From Streptomyces tardus (GTDB lineage: Bacteria; Actinomycetota; Actinomycetes; Streptomycetales; Streptomycetaceae), in assembly GCF_018101125.2 (NCBI RefSeq), contig NZ_JAELVF020000001.1, positions 3,344,079 through 3,408,078 on the forward strand: a stretch of 64,000 nt of DNA, read 5' to 3'. This document shows positions 1 to 10,069 of this stretch, one piece after another. The notes beneath the pieces were generated by a model, which ran no database searches, had not been told where the DNA came from, and saw only the letters and a program-made list of their open reading frames with translations. A program made the position numbers and the translations under genes. The first letter of the stretch is position 1, and every line of letters starts with the position of its first letter.

Positions 1-46
1 GGGCGGTGACGGGTCAGCGGCCGTGTGGGGGTGTGGACCGTCCGGC

Positions 47-640
47 TCAGAGGTCCACGTCGGAGCAGGCGTAGAACGCGTTCTCGGTGTCCTCGATGTT
101 CCAGACGCCGACGATCAGGTGGCGACCGGACTTGCCGTCGGGGACGGTGCCCTCGTGGCTCTCCTGGAAGTCGGGCTGGGCGCCGTCGAGCGGCACGGTC
201 AGGAACGGCTCGTCCTCGAGTGCGTCCCTGGTCAGGGGCTGGGTCGGGTCGTAGTCGTCGGTGGTGAGGAAGTACTGGAAGTCGGTGGTGCTGTGGGGTG
301 CGGTCAGCTTCCAGGTGAAGGTGTGGCTCTCGCCCGGAGTCAGTTCGGTGGCGGGCCAGTTGCCGTCGCGCGGGTCGTCCAGTGCGCCGAAGCCCTCGTT
401 GCCGCCGGAGCAGATCTGTCCGTCCTCTGGGCCGGCGGCCGGGAAGCCCTTGGGGCCCTCGACGCTCTGCGGCTCGTGCTCCACGGCGCCGCAGTCGGAT
501 GCCTCGCCGGAGGCGCAGAAGGCCTGACGGCTCGTCGGGCCCTCGCTGTACCCGTGGCCCTGGGCCGAGCCGCCGGTGACGAACACGGCCGCTCCCGCGA
601 TGCCGAGTCCGAGCGCGGCGGCGGTGATCCTCTTGCGCAT
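47..640 (-). CDS. Secreted lytic polysaccharide monooxygenase (AA10, chitin-binding type)
   Basis: This 197-residue protein is a copper enzyme that oxidatively cleaves crystalline chitin or cellulose outside the cell. A basic N-terminus and hydrophobic stretch (residues 1-28) form a signal peptide. Cleavage after AQG would leave His29 (HGYSEGPTSR) as the mature N-terminal residue, as required for the copper histidine brace; the second His lies in the SHTFTW..APH region. It is a single-domain AA10 protein without an added binding module. The ATG at 640 is chosen because AGGAG lies just upstream and the signal peptide begins there; an in-frame ATG at 682 has no comparable site. A DasR-like palindrome about 60 bases upstream suggests N-acetylglucosamine-responsive control, which favours chitin as substrate. 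Confidence 0.9.
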   Translation of the reverse strand: MRKRITAAALGLGIAGAAVFVTGGSAQGHGYSEGPTSRQAFCASGEASDCGAVEHEPQSVEGPKGFPAAGPEDGQICSGGNEGFGALDDPRDGNWPATELTPGESHTFTWKLTAPHSTTDFQYFLTTDDYDPTQPLTRDALEDEPFLTVPLDGAQPDFQESHEGTVPDGKSGRHLIVGVWNIEDTENAFYACSDVDL

Positions 641-695
641 ACTTCGCTCCTGTGGGGGTGGGGCTAGGTGTGCCTGCTGCAAGCATGTGTGGGGG

Positions 696-709
696 AAGGT
701 CTAGACCAC
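696..709. promoter_or_regulatory. DasR-like operator (dre) upstream of the monooxygenase gene
   Basis: The 10-base perfect palindrome GGTCTAGACC (698-707) with A on the left and AC on the right matches the core of the DasR responsive element, TGGTCTAGACCA. It sits 56-70 bases upstream of the AA10 start. A second, half-matching site, GTCCAGACCA, lies at 740-749. DasR controls chitin and N-acetylglucosamine genes in Streptomyces; regulation here is inferred from the motif. Confidence 0.65.
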
Positions 710-889
710 GGCAGAAGCTAGCGCGCTCCACCGTCCAAAGTCCAGACCAATCGGAGAAGTCATTCGCTGCGACGCGTCCAACTCGTATGCCTCCGGGCGG
801 CGCTGTGGAAGGCCGCGTTCCGCGCTCCTGCGTGTTGCATGTCCCAACTCGCGAAGTGACCTGCCGTACAACGACCTGGTCACTGGCGT

Positions 890-899
890 AAAACGTTTT
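890..899. promoter_or_regulatory. AAAACGTTTT palindrome before ehuB
   Basis: A perfect 10-base A/T-rich palindrome lies 35-45 bases before the preferred ehuB start in otherwise GC-rich DNA. Its central ACGT is common in operators of several regulator families. It could be the operator of the ehu operon; the cognate regulator is not shown by the sequence. Confidence 0.35.
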
Positions 900-934
900 G
901 CATGATTCAACGATCGATGGGTAGTCGCGCGCCC

Positions 935-1849
935 ATGGCTCCACCACCGAGAAAGATTCAGACACTCAGTCACAGACAAGTGAGCCGCCGCTCGCTCCTC
1001 GCAGGAGTGGGAGTGGCGGCTCTTGGCGCAGCGGGGGCTGTCGGTTGCAGCCGCGCACCTGAGGAGGGGGAGGTGGAAGGCGGCGACCTGCTGGAGCGTG
1101 TGCGGGACCGCGGCACCGTCCGGATCGGAATCGCCAGTGAGCCGCCCTTCGGCTACATCAATGACAAGGGCGAGCCCACGGGTGAGGCACCCGAGCTCGC
1201 CAAGGTGGTTTTCAAGAACCTGGGTATCGACAACGTCGAGCCCGTCCCCGTCGACTTCAGCGCACTGATCCCCGGGCTCCGGGCGCAGCAGTTCGACGTG
1301 GTCTCCGCGGGTATGTACATCAACGCCACCCGCTGTCAGCAGGTGCTGTTCTCCGACCCCGACTACCTGATGTTGGACGCATTCATCGTCCGAAAGGGCA
1401 ATCCGCACAACATCACGCGTTACGAGGACATCGTCGAGAAGAAGCTCAAGCTCGCGAGCGGTGAGGCGTACGCCGAGATCGCCTACGCGGAGGCGGCCGG
1501 CATCAAGGACATCCTGATCCTTCCGGACCAGGTCGCCGGTCTCGACGCGGTCGTCCAGGGCCGGGTGGACGCCTTCGCCGGCACCAGCATCACGGTCCGA
1601 GACGTCGTCAAGAACTCGCGCCGGGCCGAGCACACCGAGCCGTTCCAGCCCATCGTCGACGGTGAACCCGCCTACGGAGCCGGTGGGTTCGCCTTCCGGC
1701 TCTCCGAGGCCAATTTCCGTGACGCCTTCAACAAGGAGCTGGACAAGCTCCGCAAGAACAAGAACGAAGGCCTGCTCAAGATCGTCGGTCCTTTCGGGTT
1801 CACCCAGGAAGAGATGACCGATCTCACCGCAGAGGAGCTGTGCGGATGA
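935..1849 (+). CDS. ehuB: Ectoine/hydroxyectoine-type ABC transporter substrate-binding protein
   Basis: This 304-residue lipoprotein is the extracytoplasmic receptor of a polar amino-acid/ectoine importer (SBP family 3). An RR-containing N-terminus (SRRSLLAG) leads into a hydrophobic stretch and lipobox ending GCS, so it is probably Tat-exported and lipid-anchored. EhuB-like features include IASEPPFGYIN, FSALIPGLRAQQFDVVSAGMY, a Cys in the TRCQQV segment, the RKGNP block and a C-terminal EELCG. The reading frame is open from 902; the ATG at 935 (MAPPPRK) is preferred because the earlier ATGs have no ribosome site, but 902 and 917 remain possible. The stop overlaps the ehuC start, so translation is coupled. 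Confidence 0.85.
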   Translation: MAPPPRKIQTLSHRQVSRRSLLAGVGVAALGAAGAVGCSRAPEEGEVEGGDLLERVRDRGTVRIGIASEPPFGYINDKGEPTGEAPELAKVVFKNLGIDNVEPVPVDFSALIPGLRAQQFDVVSAGMYINATRCQQVLFSDPDYLMLDAFIVRKGNPHNITRYEDIVEKKLKLASGEAYAEIAYAEAAGIKDILILPDQVAGLDAVVQGRVDAFAGTSITVRDVVKNSRRAEHTEPFQPIVDGEPAYGAGGFAFRLSEANFRDAFNKELDKLRKNKNEGLLKIVGPFGFTQEEMTDLTAEELCG

Positions 1850-2586
1850 CTTCAGCCCTCTTCACCAGCTGGTTCCTTCCGGGTGTCTGGATCACCATCC
1901 AGATCACCCTTCTCTCCGCGCTGCTCGCACTTGTCGTCGCCTTCGTCGTCGGGCTGGCCCGCACCTCCGAGGTGTGGATCGTCCGATTCGTCGCCGGCTG
2001 CTATTTCGAGGTGTTCCGCGGAACTTCGGCGCTGGTCCTCATGCTGTGGCTGGCCTTCGCCTTCCCACTGATGTTCGGCTGGCAGTTCGTGCCGATGGCC
2101 TCCGGCATTGTCGCGCTCGGTCTGACTTATGGCGCGTACGGTTCCGAGATCGTCCGCGGTGCGCTCCAAGCAGTGCCGCCCGCTCAGCGAGAAGCCGGAA
2201 TAGCGCTGAGTTTCACCAAGATGCAGCGGCTCAGGAAGATCGAGATTCCGCAGGCGTGGCCGGAGATGATCCCGCCCTTCAACAACCTGCTGATCGAGCT
2301 GCTCAAGGGCACGGCGCTGGTCTCCACGATCGCGGTCGCGGACATGACCTTCGCGGCCAACATCTCCCGTCTGGCGAGCAACGAGAGCGCACCGGCGTAC
2401 ACGCTGCTGCTCCTCTCCTACTTCGTCATCGCCTTCGTGCTGACGCGCGGAATGCGACTGCTGGAGCGCAGGGCGAAGGCCGGCGTCGGCCAGAAGCCGG
2501 AGAGCAGCGGTTGGCTGCGGCGGCGCCTCAAGCCGGGTGCCGCCAATGACTTCGCCCGGTCGCAGGGAGCAGGTGGTCTGGGATGA
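1846..2586 (+). CDS. ehuC: Ectoine-type ABC transporter permease EhuC
   Basis: This 246-residue inner-membrane permease belongs to the His/Glu/Gln/Arg/opine family (HisM type). It has about five membrane segments and the EAA loop around SEIVRGALQAVPPAQREAGIALS followed by a PQAWPEMIPPFNNLLIELLKGT segment that contacts the ATPase. The ATG at 1846 overlaps the ehuB TGA (ATGA) and is preceded by GAGGAG about 8 bases upstream; a GTG at 1840 is a less likely start. It should pair with EhuD as a heterodimeric channel. Confidence 0.88.
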   Translation: MTSALFTSWFLPGVWITIQITLLSALLALVVAFVVGLARTSEVWIVRFVAGCYFEVFRGTSALVLMLWLAFAFPLMFGWQFVPMASGIVALGLTYGAYGSEIVRGALQAVPPAQREAGIALSFTKMQRLRKIEIPQAWPEMIPPFNNLLIELLKGTALVSTIAVADMTFAANISRLASNESAPAYTLLLLSYFVIAFVLTRGMRLLERRAKAGVGQKPESSGWLRRRLKPGAANDFARSQGAGGLG

Positions 2587-3230
2587 ACTGGGACTGGGGA
2601 GTCGTCAGCGACTTCATGCCTTTGTTCTGGGACGGCGTGATCGTCACCGTTCAGGCTCTGGTGTTCGGCAGCCTCATCGCCTTCGCCCTGGGTCTGGTCT
2701 GGGCCATAGCGCAACGGTCCGAACGCAAGCTGGTGCGATGGCCGGTGACGGTGCTGACGGAGTTCATCAGGAACACTCCGCTGCTCGTCCAGCTGTTCTT
2801 CCTCTTCTACGTGGTTCCCGAGTGGGGCCCGTCGATGTCGCCTTTGATGACCGGCATCATCGGTCTCGGCCTCCACTACTCGACCTACACGGCCGAGGTC
2901 TATCGCGCCGGTATCGACGGAGTGCCCGAGGGACAGTGGGAGGCGGCCACCGCGCTCAGCCTCCCCAAGGTCCGGACGTGGACCGCGGTGATCCTGCCCC
3001 AGGCGATCCGCCGCGTCATCCCGGCCCTGGGCAACTACGTGGTCGCGATGTTGAAGGATTCGCCCATGATCGCGGTCATCGGCGCCTACGAGATGCTGGG
3101 CGAGGCCAGTGCCTTCAGCAACGCGACCTTCACCATCGAGGCCTACACCGTGGTCGGCATCGCCTTCATCCTGATCGCCTACCCGGCTTCCCTGCTGCTG
3201 CGAGTCTTGGAGCGTCGCCTTGTCAAGTGA
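2583..3230 (+). CDS. ehuD: Ectoine-type ABC transporter permease EhuD
   Basis: This 215-residue integral membrane protein is the second permease of the importer. It shows the same family organisation: N-terminal hydrophobic segments, FIRNTPLLVQLFF, the EAA loop (AEVYRAGIDGVPEGQWEAATALSL) and PQAIRRVIPALGNYVVAMLKDS. Its ATG overlaps the ehuC stop by four bases and its own end overlaps the start of ehuA, so the four genes form one coupled operon. Confidence 0.88.
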   Translation: MNWDWGVVSDFMPLFWDGVIVTVQALVFGSLIAFALGLVWAIAQRSERKLVRWPVTVLTEFIRNTPLLVQLFFLFYVVPEWGPSMSPLMTGIIGLGLHYSTYTAEVYRAGIDGVPEGQWEAATALSLPKVRTWTAVILPQAIRRVIPALGNYVVAMLKDSPMIAVIGAYEMLGEASAFSNATFTIEAYTVVGIAFILIAYPASLLLRVLERRLVK

Positions 3231-4110
3231 GACCCCGAACCAGGAAGAGAACGAGAGCACCGGCGCCAGTCTCGCGAAGGACGTGGCCGGTGGCGCGAAG
3301 AGCGCTCCGGAGGACTCCGCCGGCGCCGCCAACCCCAAGGTGGACGGCCGTGAGCTGATCAGATTCGACCGGGTCACCAAGCGGTTCGGTGACAACGTGG
3401 TGCTGGACGACCTGGAGTTCAGAGTCGACTCCGGCAAGCACGTCACCCTGATCGGCCCGTCCGGATCCGGCAAGACGACGATTCTGCGGCTGCTGATGAC
3501 GCTGCTGAAGCCGGACGAGGGCACCATCACGGTGGGCGGCGAGTACCTGACCCACGAGGAGAAGAACGGCAAGCTCGTACCGGCCGGCGAGAAGCACATC
3601 CGCGAGGTGCGCAAGAACATCGGCATGGTGTTCCAGCAGTTCAACCTCTTCCCGAACATGAAGGTGCTGCGGAACATCACCGAGGCGCCGGTCAACGTGC
3701 TCGGGCTCTCCAAGGAGGAGGCCGACACCCGCGCCCGCGACCTGCTGGAGCTCGTCGGTCTGACCGAGCACATGGACAAGTACCCCTCGCAGCTCTCCGG
3801 CGGTCAGCAGCAGCGTGTGGCCATCGCACGTGCGTTGGCGATGCGTCCGCAGGTGCTGCTGCTGGACGAGGTCACTTCGGCGCTCGACCCCGAGCTGGTC
3901 GCCGGCGTGCTCGACGTCCTCCGGGACATCGCGCACACCACGGACATCACCATGCTGTGCGTGACGCACGAGATGAGCTTCGCCCGTGACATCTCGGACG
4001 ACGTGTTGATGTTCAACGAGGGCAAGGTCATCGAGTCCGGATCCCCGGACAAGATGTTCAACGACCCGGACCACCCCCGCACCCGCGAGTTCCTCGGCGC
4101 GGTGCTCTGA
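3220..4110 (+). CDS. ehuA: Ectoine-type ABC transporter ATP-binding protein EhuA
   Basis: This 296-residue cytoplasmic ATPase drives the importer. Walker A is GPSGSGKTT (about residues 79-87), the Q-loop lies in GMVFQQFNLFP, the signature is LSGGQQQRVAIARAL, Walker B is VLLLDEVTSALDP and the switch His is in CVTHEMSFA. The first 40 residues are a poorly conserved, Ala/Glu-rich extension absent from typical family members. The start is assigned to TTG 3220 because no ATG or GTG fits before the ABC domain with a better site; an internal GTG near residue 20 is possible. A strong terminator follows. Confidence 0.88.
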   Translation: MSSETPNQEENESTGASLAKDVAGGAKSAPEDSAGAANPKVDGRELIRFDRVTKRFGDNVVLDDLEFRVDSGKHVTLIGPSGSGKTTILRLLMTLLKPDEGTITVGGEYLTHEEKNGKLVPAGEKHIREVRKNIGMVFQQFNLFPNMKVLRNITEAPVNVLGLSKEEADTRARDLLELVGLTEHMDKYPSQLSGGQQQRVAIARALAMRPQVLLLDEVTSALDPELVAGVLDVLRDIAHTTDITMLCVTHEMSFARDISDDVLMFNEGKVIESGSPDKMFNDPDHPRTREFLGAVL

Positions 4111-4132
4111 CCTCGGGGTTTTCCGAGCATTT

Positions 4133-4175
4133 CACGAGGGGCGCGTCAGCCGTCGCGGCCGTCGCGCCCCTCGTG
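4133..4175 (+). terminator. Terminator of the ehu operon
   Basis: A perfect 13-bp inverted repeat (arms 4133-4145 and 4163-4175, CACGAGGGGCGCG and its complement) lies 22 bases after the ehuA stop. The 17-base loop and high stem GC fit an intrinsic terminator. Confidence 0.8.
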
Positions 4176-4187
4176 GTGCACGATTTT

Positions 4188-4257
4188 GCTCAAGGCATAT
4201 GCCGTTTGGTCAACGGTCGGGTAATCAGAGGGTCTTGAGCGTTATCTTGAGTTGAGC
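4188..4257. promoter_or_regulatory. Putative IclR-regulator operator region with TTGAG repeats
   Basis: The leader of the IclR gene has GCTCAAG (4188-4194) and its inverse CTTGAGC (4234-4240), then ATCTTGAGTTGAGC (4245-4257) with TTGAG twice. The nine-base TATCTTGAG also occurs just before the maleate-isomerase-like gene at 9030. Inverted TTGAG elements could be the autoregulatory site; this is inference from repetition only. Confidence 0.35.
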
Positions 4258-4313
4258 CCGTGACCCGGAGCAATGGTCACGGCGCAAGCGGTCACTACCT
4301 CGAGGGGGACACC

Positions 4314-5072
4314 GTGGCGCCCAAGCCCGTGCCGTCCGTTCCGTTTCATTCGGTTCAGTACGCACTGCGTGTGCTTGAGGCCATCGCCCGGTACCCGGAC
4401 GGACGTACCGAGGAGGAGCTGGTCAAGCAGACCGGGTTGCCTCCCGGTCACCTCGCCCGTCTGCTGGTGATGCTCGCCCGCGAGGGCTACCTGGAGCAGC
4501 TGACCGACGAGACCTTCGTCGCAGGCGACGCCTTCCGGCTGCTGGGTGCGGCGGGTGATCGGCGCAGCCGGCTGGAGGGCCAGCTGCAGCGCACGCTCAC
4601 CTCGCTGCGGGACGAGGTCGGGGCGGCGGTGTACATCAGCCGCTATGTCGACGGCGAGGTGAAGGTCACCCAGTTCGCCGCGGGGCCCGGTACGCCCGCC
4701 GTGCAGGAGTGGGTCGACTTCAGGGCCGCCGCGCACGCCATGGCGGTCGGCAAGTGCCTGCTGACCCAGCTCGACCACGACGGGCGCCGCGACCACCTCT
4801 CCCGGCACCGTACGATCCGGCTCACCTCGCGCACCACGACCAGCGAGCGCGTGCTCTTCAGCCAGCTCGACCGCCAGCCGGCGACCGTGCCGGTGCTCGA
4901 CCTCCAGGAATACGCGATGGGTACCGTCTGCGCGGCGGTGCCGGTGACGGCCGGTGCGTCGGTGGGGTGCCTCGCGGTGTCGCTGCCGCTCCAGAAGGCC
5001 CACCGGCTGCGCTACGCGGCGCGCAAGCTCAACGAGCGTGCCGCGCCCGTACTGCTCTCGCTCTCGCTCTGA
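4314..5072 (+). CDS. IclR-family transcriptional regulator
   Basis: This 252-residue protein has an N-terminal winged helix-turn-helix (about residues 10-70, SVQYALRVLEAIARYPDGRTEEELVKQTG region) and a C-terminal GAF-like IclR effector domain with AAAHAMAVGKCLL and the YAMGTVCAAVPV segment. IclR proteins usually control catabolic operons by binding a pathway metabolite. GTG 4314 is preferred: it follows GAGGGGGA and gives the typical MAPKP..FHSVQYAL beginning, whereas the longer reading frame from 4260 adds a low-quality extension. It lies between the ehu operon and the DUF3830/amidase/isomerase group, and is the natural candidate to control both. Confidence 0.85.
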   Translation: MAPKPVPSVPFHSVQYALRVLEAIARYPDGRTEEELVKQTGLPPGHLARLLVMLAREGYLEQLTDETFVAGDAFRLLGAAGDRRSRLEGQLQRTLTSLRDEVGAAVYISRYVDGEVKVTQFAAGPGTPAVQEWVDFRAAAHAMAVGKCLLTQLDHDGRRDHLSRHRTIRLTSRTTTSERVLFSQLDRQPATVPVLDLQEYAMGTVCAAVPVTAGASVGCLAVSLPLQKAHRLRYAARKLNERAAPVLLSLSL

Positions 5073-5154
5073 GTCGTGTGCAGTGCTCCTCGAGCGGCCG
5101 GGGGTGATGGTCGTGAGCACCCCTTGCGGGCAGGTAGAGTTCTCCCGTCAGCAG

Positions 5155-5228
5155 GCGCCGTTAGCTCAGTTGGTTAGAGCAGCTGACTCTTAATCAGCGG
5201 GTCCGGGGTTCGAGTCCCTGACGGCGCA
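5155..5228 (+). tRNA. tRNA-Lys (CTT)
   Basis: The 74-base gene has a seven-base acceptor stem (GCGCCGT with ACGGCGC), a D-arm TAGCTCAGTTGGTTAGAGC, the anticodon stem-loop GCTGA-CTCTTAA-TCAGC with anticodon CTT, and T-loop GGTTCGAGTCC. CCA is not encoded. A near-identical gene lies inverted at 15285-15358. Confidence 0.97.
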
Positions 5229-5238
5229 CAGACGGTCG

Positions 5239-5270
5239 AGGGGCCCTTCGCTTCATTGCGAAGGGCCCCT
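5239..5270 (+). terminator. Terminator after tRNA-Lys
   Basis: A perfect 13-bp stem, AGGGGCCCTTCGC (5239-5251) with its complement at 5258-5270, and a six-base loop, begins 11 bases after the tRNA and is followed by CTCTTCG. Confidence 0.85.
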
Positions 5271-5434
5271 CTTCGTCGTGCTCCGGCGCGTGGCGGGCCG
5301 CGGCGGCGTGTGTTTCGGAGGGTGAGGGCGGGACGCCGGTGCCCCGTGGGAGCGGCGTACGGGTCGGAGGGTGCGCGAGTGGGCACAGTGAAGCTGTGTG
5401 AACATCGCCGATACAGCCACCACCGGGAGGTGCG

Positions 5435-5935
5435 ATGACCGACCGTTTCGTCGAGGTCTCGCTGGACAGGCGCGGGGTGCGCTGCACCGCCAAGCTGCTG
5501 GACGACCGGGCTCCGATCACCTGCGACGCCGTGTGGAACGCGCTGCCGCTCGGCGGGGACGTGTACCACGCCAAGTACGCCCGCAACGAGATCTACGCCC
5601 TGCTCCCGACCTTCGCGCCCGAGGAGCCGCCGCTGGAGAACCCGACCGTCACCCCGATCCCCGGCGACCTGTGCTATTTCACCTTCACCGACACCCAGCT
5701 CGGCACCAAGTCCTACGGCTACGAGGCCGAGGCGGGCCACCGCGGTCGCACCACGGTGGTCGACCTGGCGCTCTTCTACGAGCGCAACAACCTGCTGATC
5801 AACGGTGACGCCGGCTGGGTGCCGGGCATCGTCTGGGGCAGCGTGGTCGAGGGCCTGCCGGAGATGGCCGAGGCGTGCCAGGACCTGTGGCGGGCCGGCG
5901 CTCTCGGGGAGACGCTCAACTTCCGCCGCGTCTGA
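5435..5935 (+). CDS. DUF3830 family protein
   Basis: This 166-residue cytoplasmic protein belongs to the DUF3830 family, a cyclophilin-like small beta-barrel fold of unknown function. Recognisable segments are the CTAKLLDDRAPITCDAVWNALP beginning, GDVYHAKYARNEIYALLP and a PGDLCYFTF strand. The family is often beside amidohydrolase, racemase-like and ABC-importer genes, which fits this locus. The ATG at 5435 follows GGGAGG. It is convergent with the amidase gene. No catalytic residue set can be assigned. Confidence 0.8.
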   Translation: MTDRFVEVSLDRRGVRCTAKLLDDRAPITCDAVWNALPLGGDVYHAKYARNEIYALLPTFAPEEPPLENPTVTPIPGDLCYFTFTDTQLGTKSYGYEAEAGHRGRTTVVDLALFYERNNLLINGDAGWVPGIVWGSVVEGLPEMAEACQDLWRAGALGETLNFRRV

Positions 5936-6122
5936 GGTGGTCGGTGCCGTGGTGCGCCCCGGTTCCGGATCGGGCGGGAGCGCGCTGCGTGGAGCGCCTT
6001 CCCGGCGGGGCGCGCGGGGCGGTTGCGGGGCGCGTGTACGGCGCGTACGGACCCGGGTGCCGGACTCGTGAGCCCGGCCCGGGCTCCGGGAAGCACCAGG
6101 TCGACTCTTGGCATATGACAAA

Positions 6123-6159
6123 ACCAGGGGCGGGTGATCGGTGAGCGCCCGCCCCTGGT
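6123..6159. terminator. Bidirectional terminator between DUF3830 gene and amidase
   Basis: A perfect 12-bp inverted repeat, ACCAGGGGCGGG (6123-6134) with its complement at 6148-6159, sits between two convergent genes. A second 7-bp hairpin with a three-base loop is at 6070-6086. Confidence 0.75.
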
Positions 6160-6168
6160 GCCTGTTGT

Positions 6169-7713
<1,545 letters not shown>

Positions 7714-7765
7714 CAGGGCCTCCGGGAGGTGGAAGGACTGGCAGCGGACGGGCCGGTCACGGACG

Positions 7766-8740
7766 TCAGCCGCCCGCCGGGACGTAACCCAGCTGTTTGT
7801 CGACGACGTTGAGCAGCGGTTCGCCCGCGGCCCAACGGTCGAAGTTGGCGAGGAACTGGGTGGCCAGGTCACCCCGCCAGCCGATCGTGTCCCCGCTCAT
7901 GTGCGGGGAGAGCACCAGCCCCGGCGCGTCCCAGACGGGGCTGTCTGCCGCCGGCGGCTCCTCGCCGAGCACGTCCAGGGCGGCGCCGCGCAGCCTGCCT
8001 TCGGTGAGCGCCCGGACGAGGTCCTCGGTCACGACGTGCCGGCCGCGTCCGATGTTGATGAAGTGGGCGTCCTGTTTCATCCGTTCGAAGGACGCGCGGT
8101 GGAACATGCCGTCGGTCGCCGGGGTGAGCGGCGCCGCGCAGACGACCCAGTCGGCCTCGGGCAGCAGCCCGTCCAGGGCGTCACTGCCCCACACCGTGCC
8201 GAACTCCTCGTCGCCGTCGCGCTGTCGGCGCCCGACGAGATCGACGCTGACACCGAGTGCCTTGAGCGTGCGGCCGATTGCCCTGCCGATTCCGCCGGAA
8301 CCCACGACAACTGCACGGGTGCCACCGACGCGCATTGTCTCTCGGTGCCGCCATTGGTGGCCGCGCTGGAATTCCCAGGTGCCGCGGAAATCCTTGGCCA
8401 TGGCGATGACCAGCCCGGCCACGTATTCCGCGATGGGCTGGTCGAATACGCCGCGCGCGTTGGTGATCACCACATCGGAGTCGGCGAGCTCGGGCAGCAG
8501 CCGGTCGACTCCGGCGCTGGCGGTGTGCACCCAGCCGGGACGCGGGCCCTTGCCGGCCCAGGCGTCCTTCACCGCGTCGGTGGTGAAGTTCCACACCAGG
8601 AGCACATCCGCCTCGGGGAGCAGCGAGGGCAGTGATCCGCCGTCGCTGTGCAGGACTTCGGCCCTGCCGGAGAGCGGGCTCAGATCGGGCAGCGGCTCGT
8701 CGTCGAGAACCAGGACACGAGGCAGGGACGTCTGCGTCAT
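7766..8740 (-). CDS. D-2-hydroxyacid dehydrogenase family protein
   Basis: This 324-residue NAD(P)-dependent oxidoreductase would interconvert a 2-oxoacid and a D-2-hydroxyacid. The Rossmann motif is GSGGIGRAIG (about residues 146-155). The catalytic trio is visible: Arg in the CAAPLTPATDG..HFINIGRG region, Glu in LDVLGEEP and His in LSPHMSGD. The start ATG at 8740 (MTQTSLPRVLVL) begins right at the first beta strand; the longer open frame to 8824 is unlike the family. With the downstream amidase it forms a two-gene unit divergent from the isomerase-like pair. Confidence 0.87.
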   Translation of the reverse strand: MTQTSLPRVLVLDDEPLPDLSPLSGRAEVLHSDGGSLPSLLPEADVLLVWNFTTDAVKDAWAGKGPRPGWVHTASAGVDRLLPELADSDVVITNARGVFDQPIAEYVAGLVIAMAKDFRGTWEFQRGHQWRHRETMRVGGTRAVVVGSGGIGRAIGRTLKALGVSVDLVGRRQRDGDEEFGTVWGSDALDGLLPEADWVVCAAPLTPATDGMFHRASFERMKQDAHFINIGRGRHVVTEDLVRALTEGRLRGAALDVLGEEPPAADSPVWDAPGLVLSPHMSGDTIGWRGDLATQFLANFDRWAAGEPLLNVVDKQLGYVPAGG

Positions 8741-9029
8741 CAGCGGGAAACCATTTCGCAACGGGGGCGGGTTTGACTGGGTTACGCAAGCGGGTTCACG
8801 CGAACAGAAGCGAGGATTGACCACGGTAGGGAGCAGAAACTACCTTCGTCAACAAAGGCATCTGTCCCGGCGTCCCGGCTTGAAGTCCGGCACTTTTCCT
8901 CTGTGGCCCAAGGCCCGCACACTGGCGATTCCCAACGTTCCCGGCATACGCGTTCGGCGTGCCGAGATCAAGGGGCGCGCCCGCGTCGGCTGGCCGTAAG
9001 CCGTCCCTGCGTATCTTGAGGGGCTCGCA

Positions 9030-9956
9030 ATGGACGTCTCTTTTCTCGGTGGCCCGCAGCCGCAGCGCGGTGTCGGGATCGTCGCGCCGTTCGACTTCGC
9101 GCTCGATCGCGAGCTGTGGCGATGGGTGCCCGACGACGTATCGCTCCATCTCACCCGCACTCCGTTCGTCCCGGTCGAGGTGAGCCTGGACCAGGCGCGG
9201 CTGGTGAGCGAGCACGAAACGCTGCGCGCGGCCGTACGGGCGCTACACGCGGTCAGCCCGGAGGTCGTCGCGTACGCCTGTACCTCGGGCTCGTTCGTGG
9301 GCGGCGGCGCCGGTGAGCGCGGGATGCGCCGCGCCATGGAGGAGGCGAGCGAGACTCCCGCCGTGACGACTTCCGGCGCCCTGTTGGAGGCGCTGCGGGA
9401 GATCGGCGCACGGCGGATCGCGGTGGTCACGCCGTACACCCGGTCGGTGACCGCCTCCCTGGAGGACTTCCTCGGCGAGGCCGGTGTCGAGGTCACCGGG
9501 CGCAGCTACCTCGGCCTGACCAGCCACATCTGGCGGGTGCCCTACCGGGACGTCGTGGAGATGGCGCGAGAGGCGGCCACCGGCGCCCCCGATGCGCTCT
9601 TCATCAGCTGCACCAATCTGCCGACCTTCGACGTGATCCCACAGCTGGAGGCGGAGCTGCGGATGCCGGTCCTCTCCGCGAACCAGGTGACGGTCTGGGG
9701 AGCGCTGCGGCACATCGGCAAGGAGGCCGTCGGCCCGTACCAGGCGCTGCTGGACCCCGCCGCCCGCACCGGGCCGGTCGCGATGACCGTGCTGCCCTCT
9801 CCGACCCCGCCCCTGCCGCCCCCGGCCGAGGACGAGCCGCCGGAGCCCAGGGCACTGGCGGGCACCACCGTGTCGGGCGGCGAGTCCGACGCGGCCGAGC
9901 TGCCGTCCGATCCCGCGGGGTCGGAGGAGGGGGGCGGACCGCTGTCGCCGGGCTGA
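9030..9956 (+). CDS. Maleate cis-trans isomerase / EutA-like protein (two-cysteine form)
   Basis: This 308-residue protein belongs to the Asp/Glu racemase superfamily, in the branch of maleate isomerase, arylmalonate decarboxylase and the ectoine-utilisation protein EutA. Both catalytic cysteines are present: Cys84 in AYACTSGS and Cys194 in FISCTNLPTFD. The end of the fold, PVLSANQVTVWG, is typical. A 60-residue Pro/Glu-rich tail (after about residue 250) is unusual for the family. The ATG follows GAGGGG. Its neighbour at 10070 is a diverged paralog. The reaction cannot be fixed from sequence; proximity to ehuBCDA makes an EutA-type role plausible. Confidence 0.8.
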   Translation: MDVSFLGGPQPQRGVGIVAPFDFALDRELWRWVPDDVSLHLTRTPFVPVEVSLDQARLVSEHETLRAAVRALHAVSPEVVAYACTSGSFVGGGAGERGMRRAMEEASETPAVTTSGALLEALREIGARRIAVVTPYTRSVTASLEDFLGEAGVEVTGRSYLGLTSHIWRVPYRDVVEMAREAATGAPDALFISCTNLPTFDVIPQLEAELRMPVLSANQVTVWGALRHIGKEAVGPYQALLDPAARTGPVAMTVLPSPTPPLPPPAEDEPPEPRALAGTTVSGGESDAAELPSDPAGSEEGGGPLSPG

Positions 9957-10069
9957 TCGCAGCCGTCCGCATGCCCTGAACGGCCCGTCCGTACGGACCC
10001 GCCCCCGCGGGCCGGTGGCCGCGCGGGGGAGGAGCAGGGATCAACGCACCGAGAGATCTGGAGCCGCAC

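Noticed and set aside
701..1633. 310-codon frame on the minus strand opposite ehuB
   Set aside because: It is an antisense shadow of ehuB, which has clear transporter motifs and a lipobox; the antisense product is Asp/Val/Leu-rich without recognisable features.
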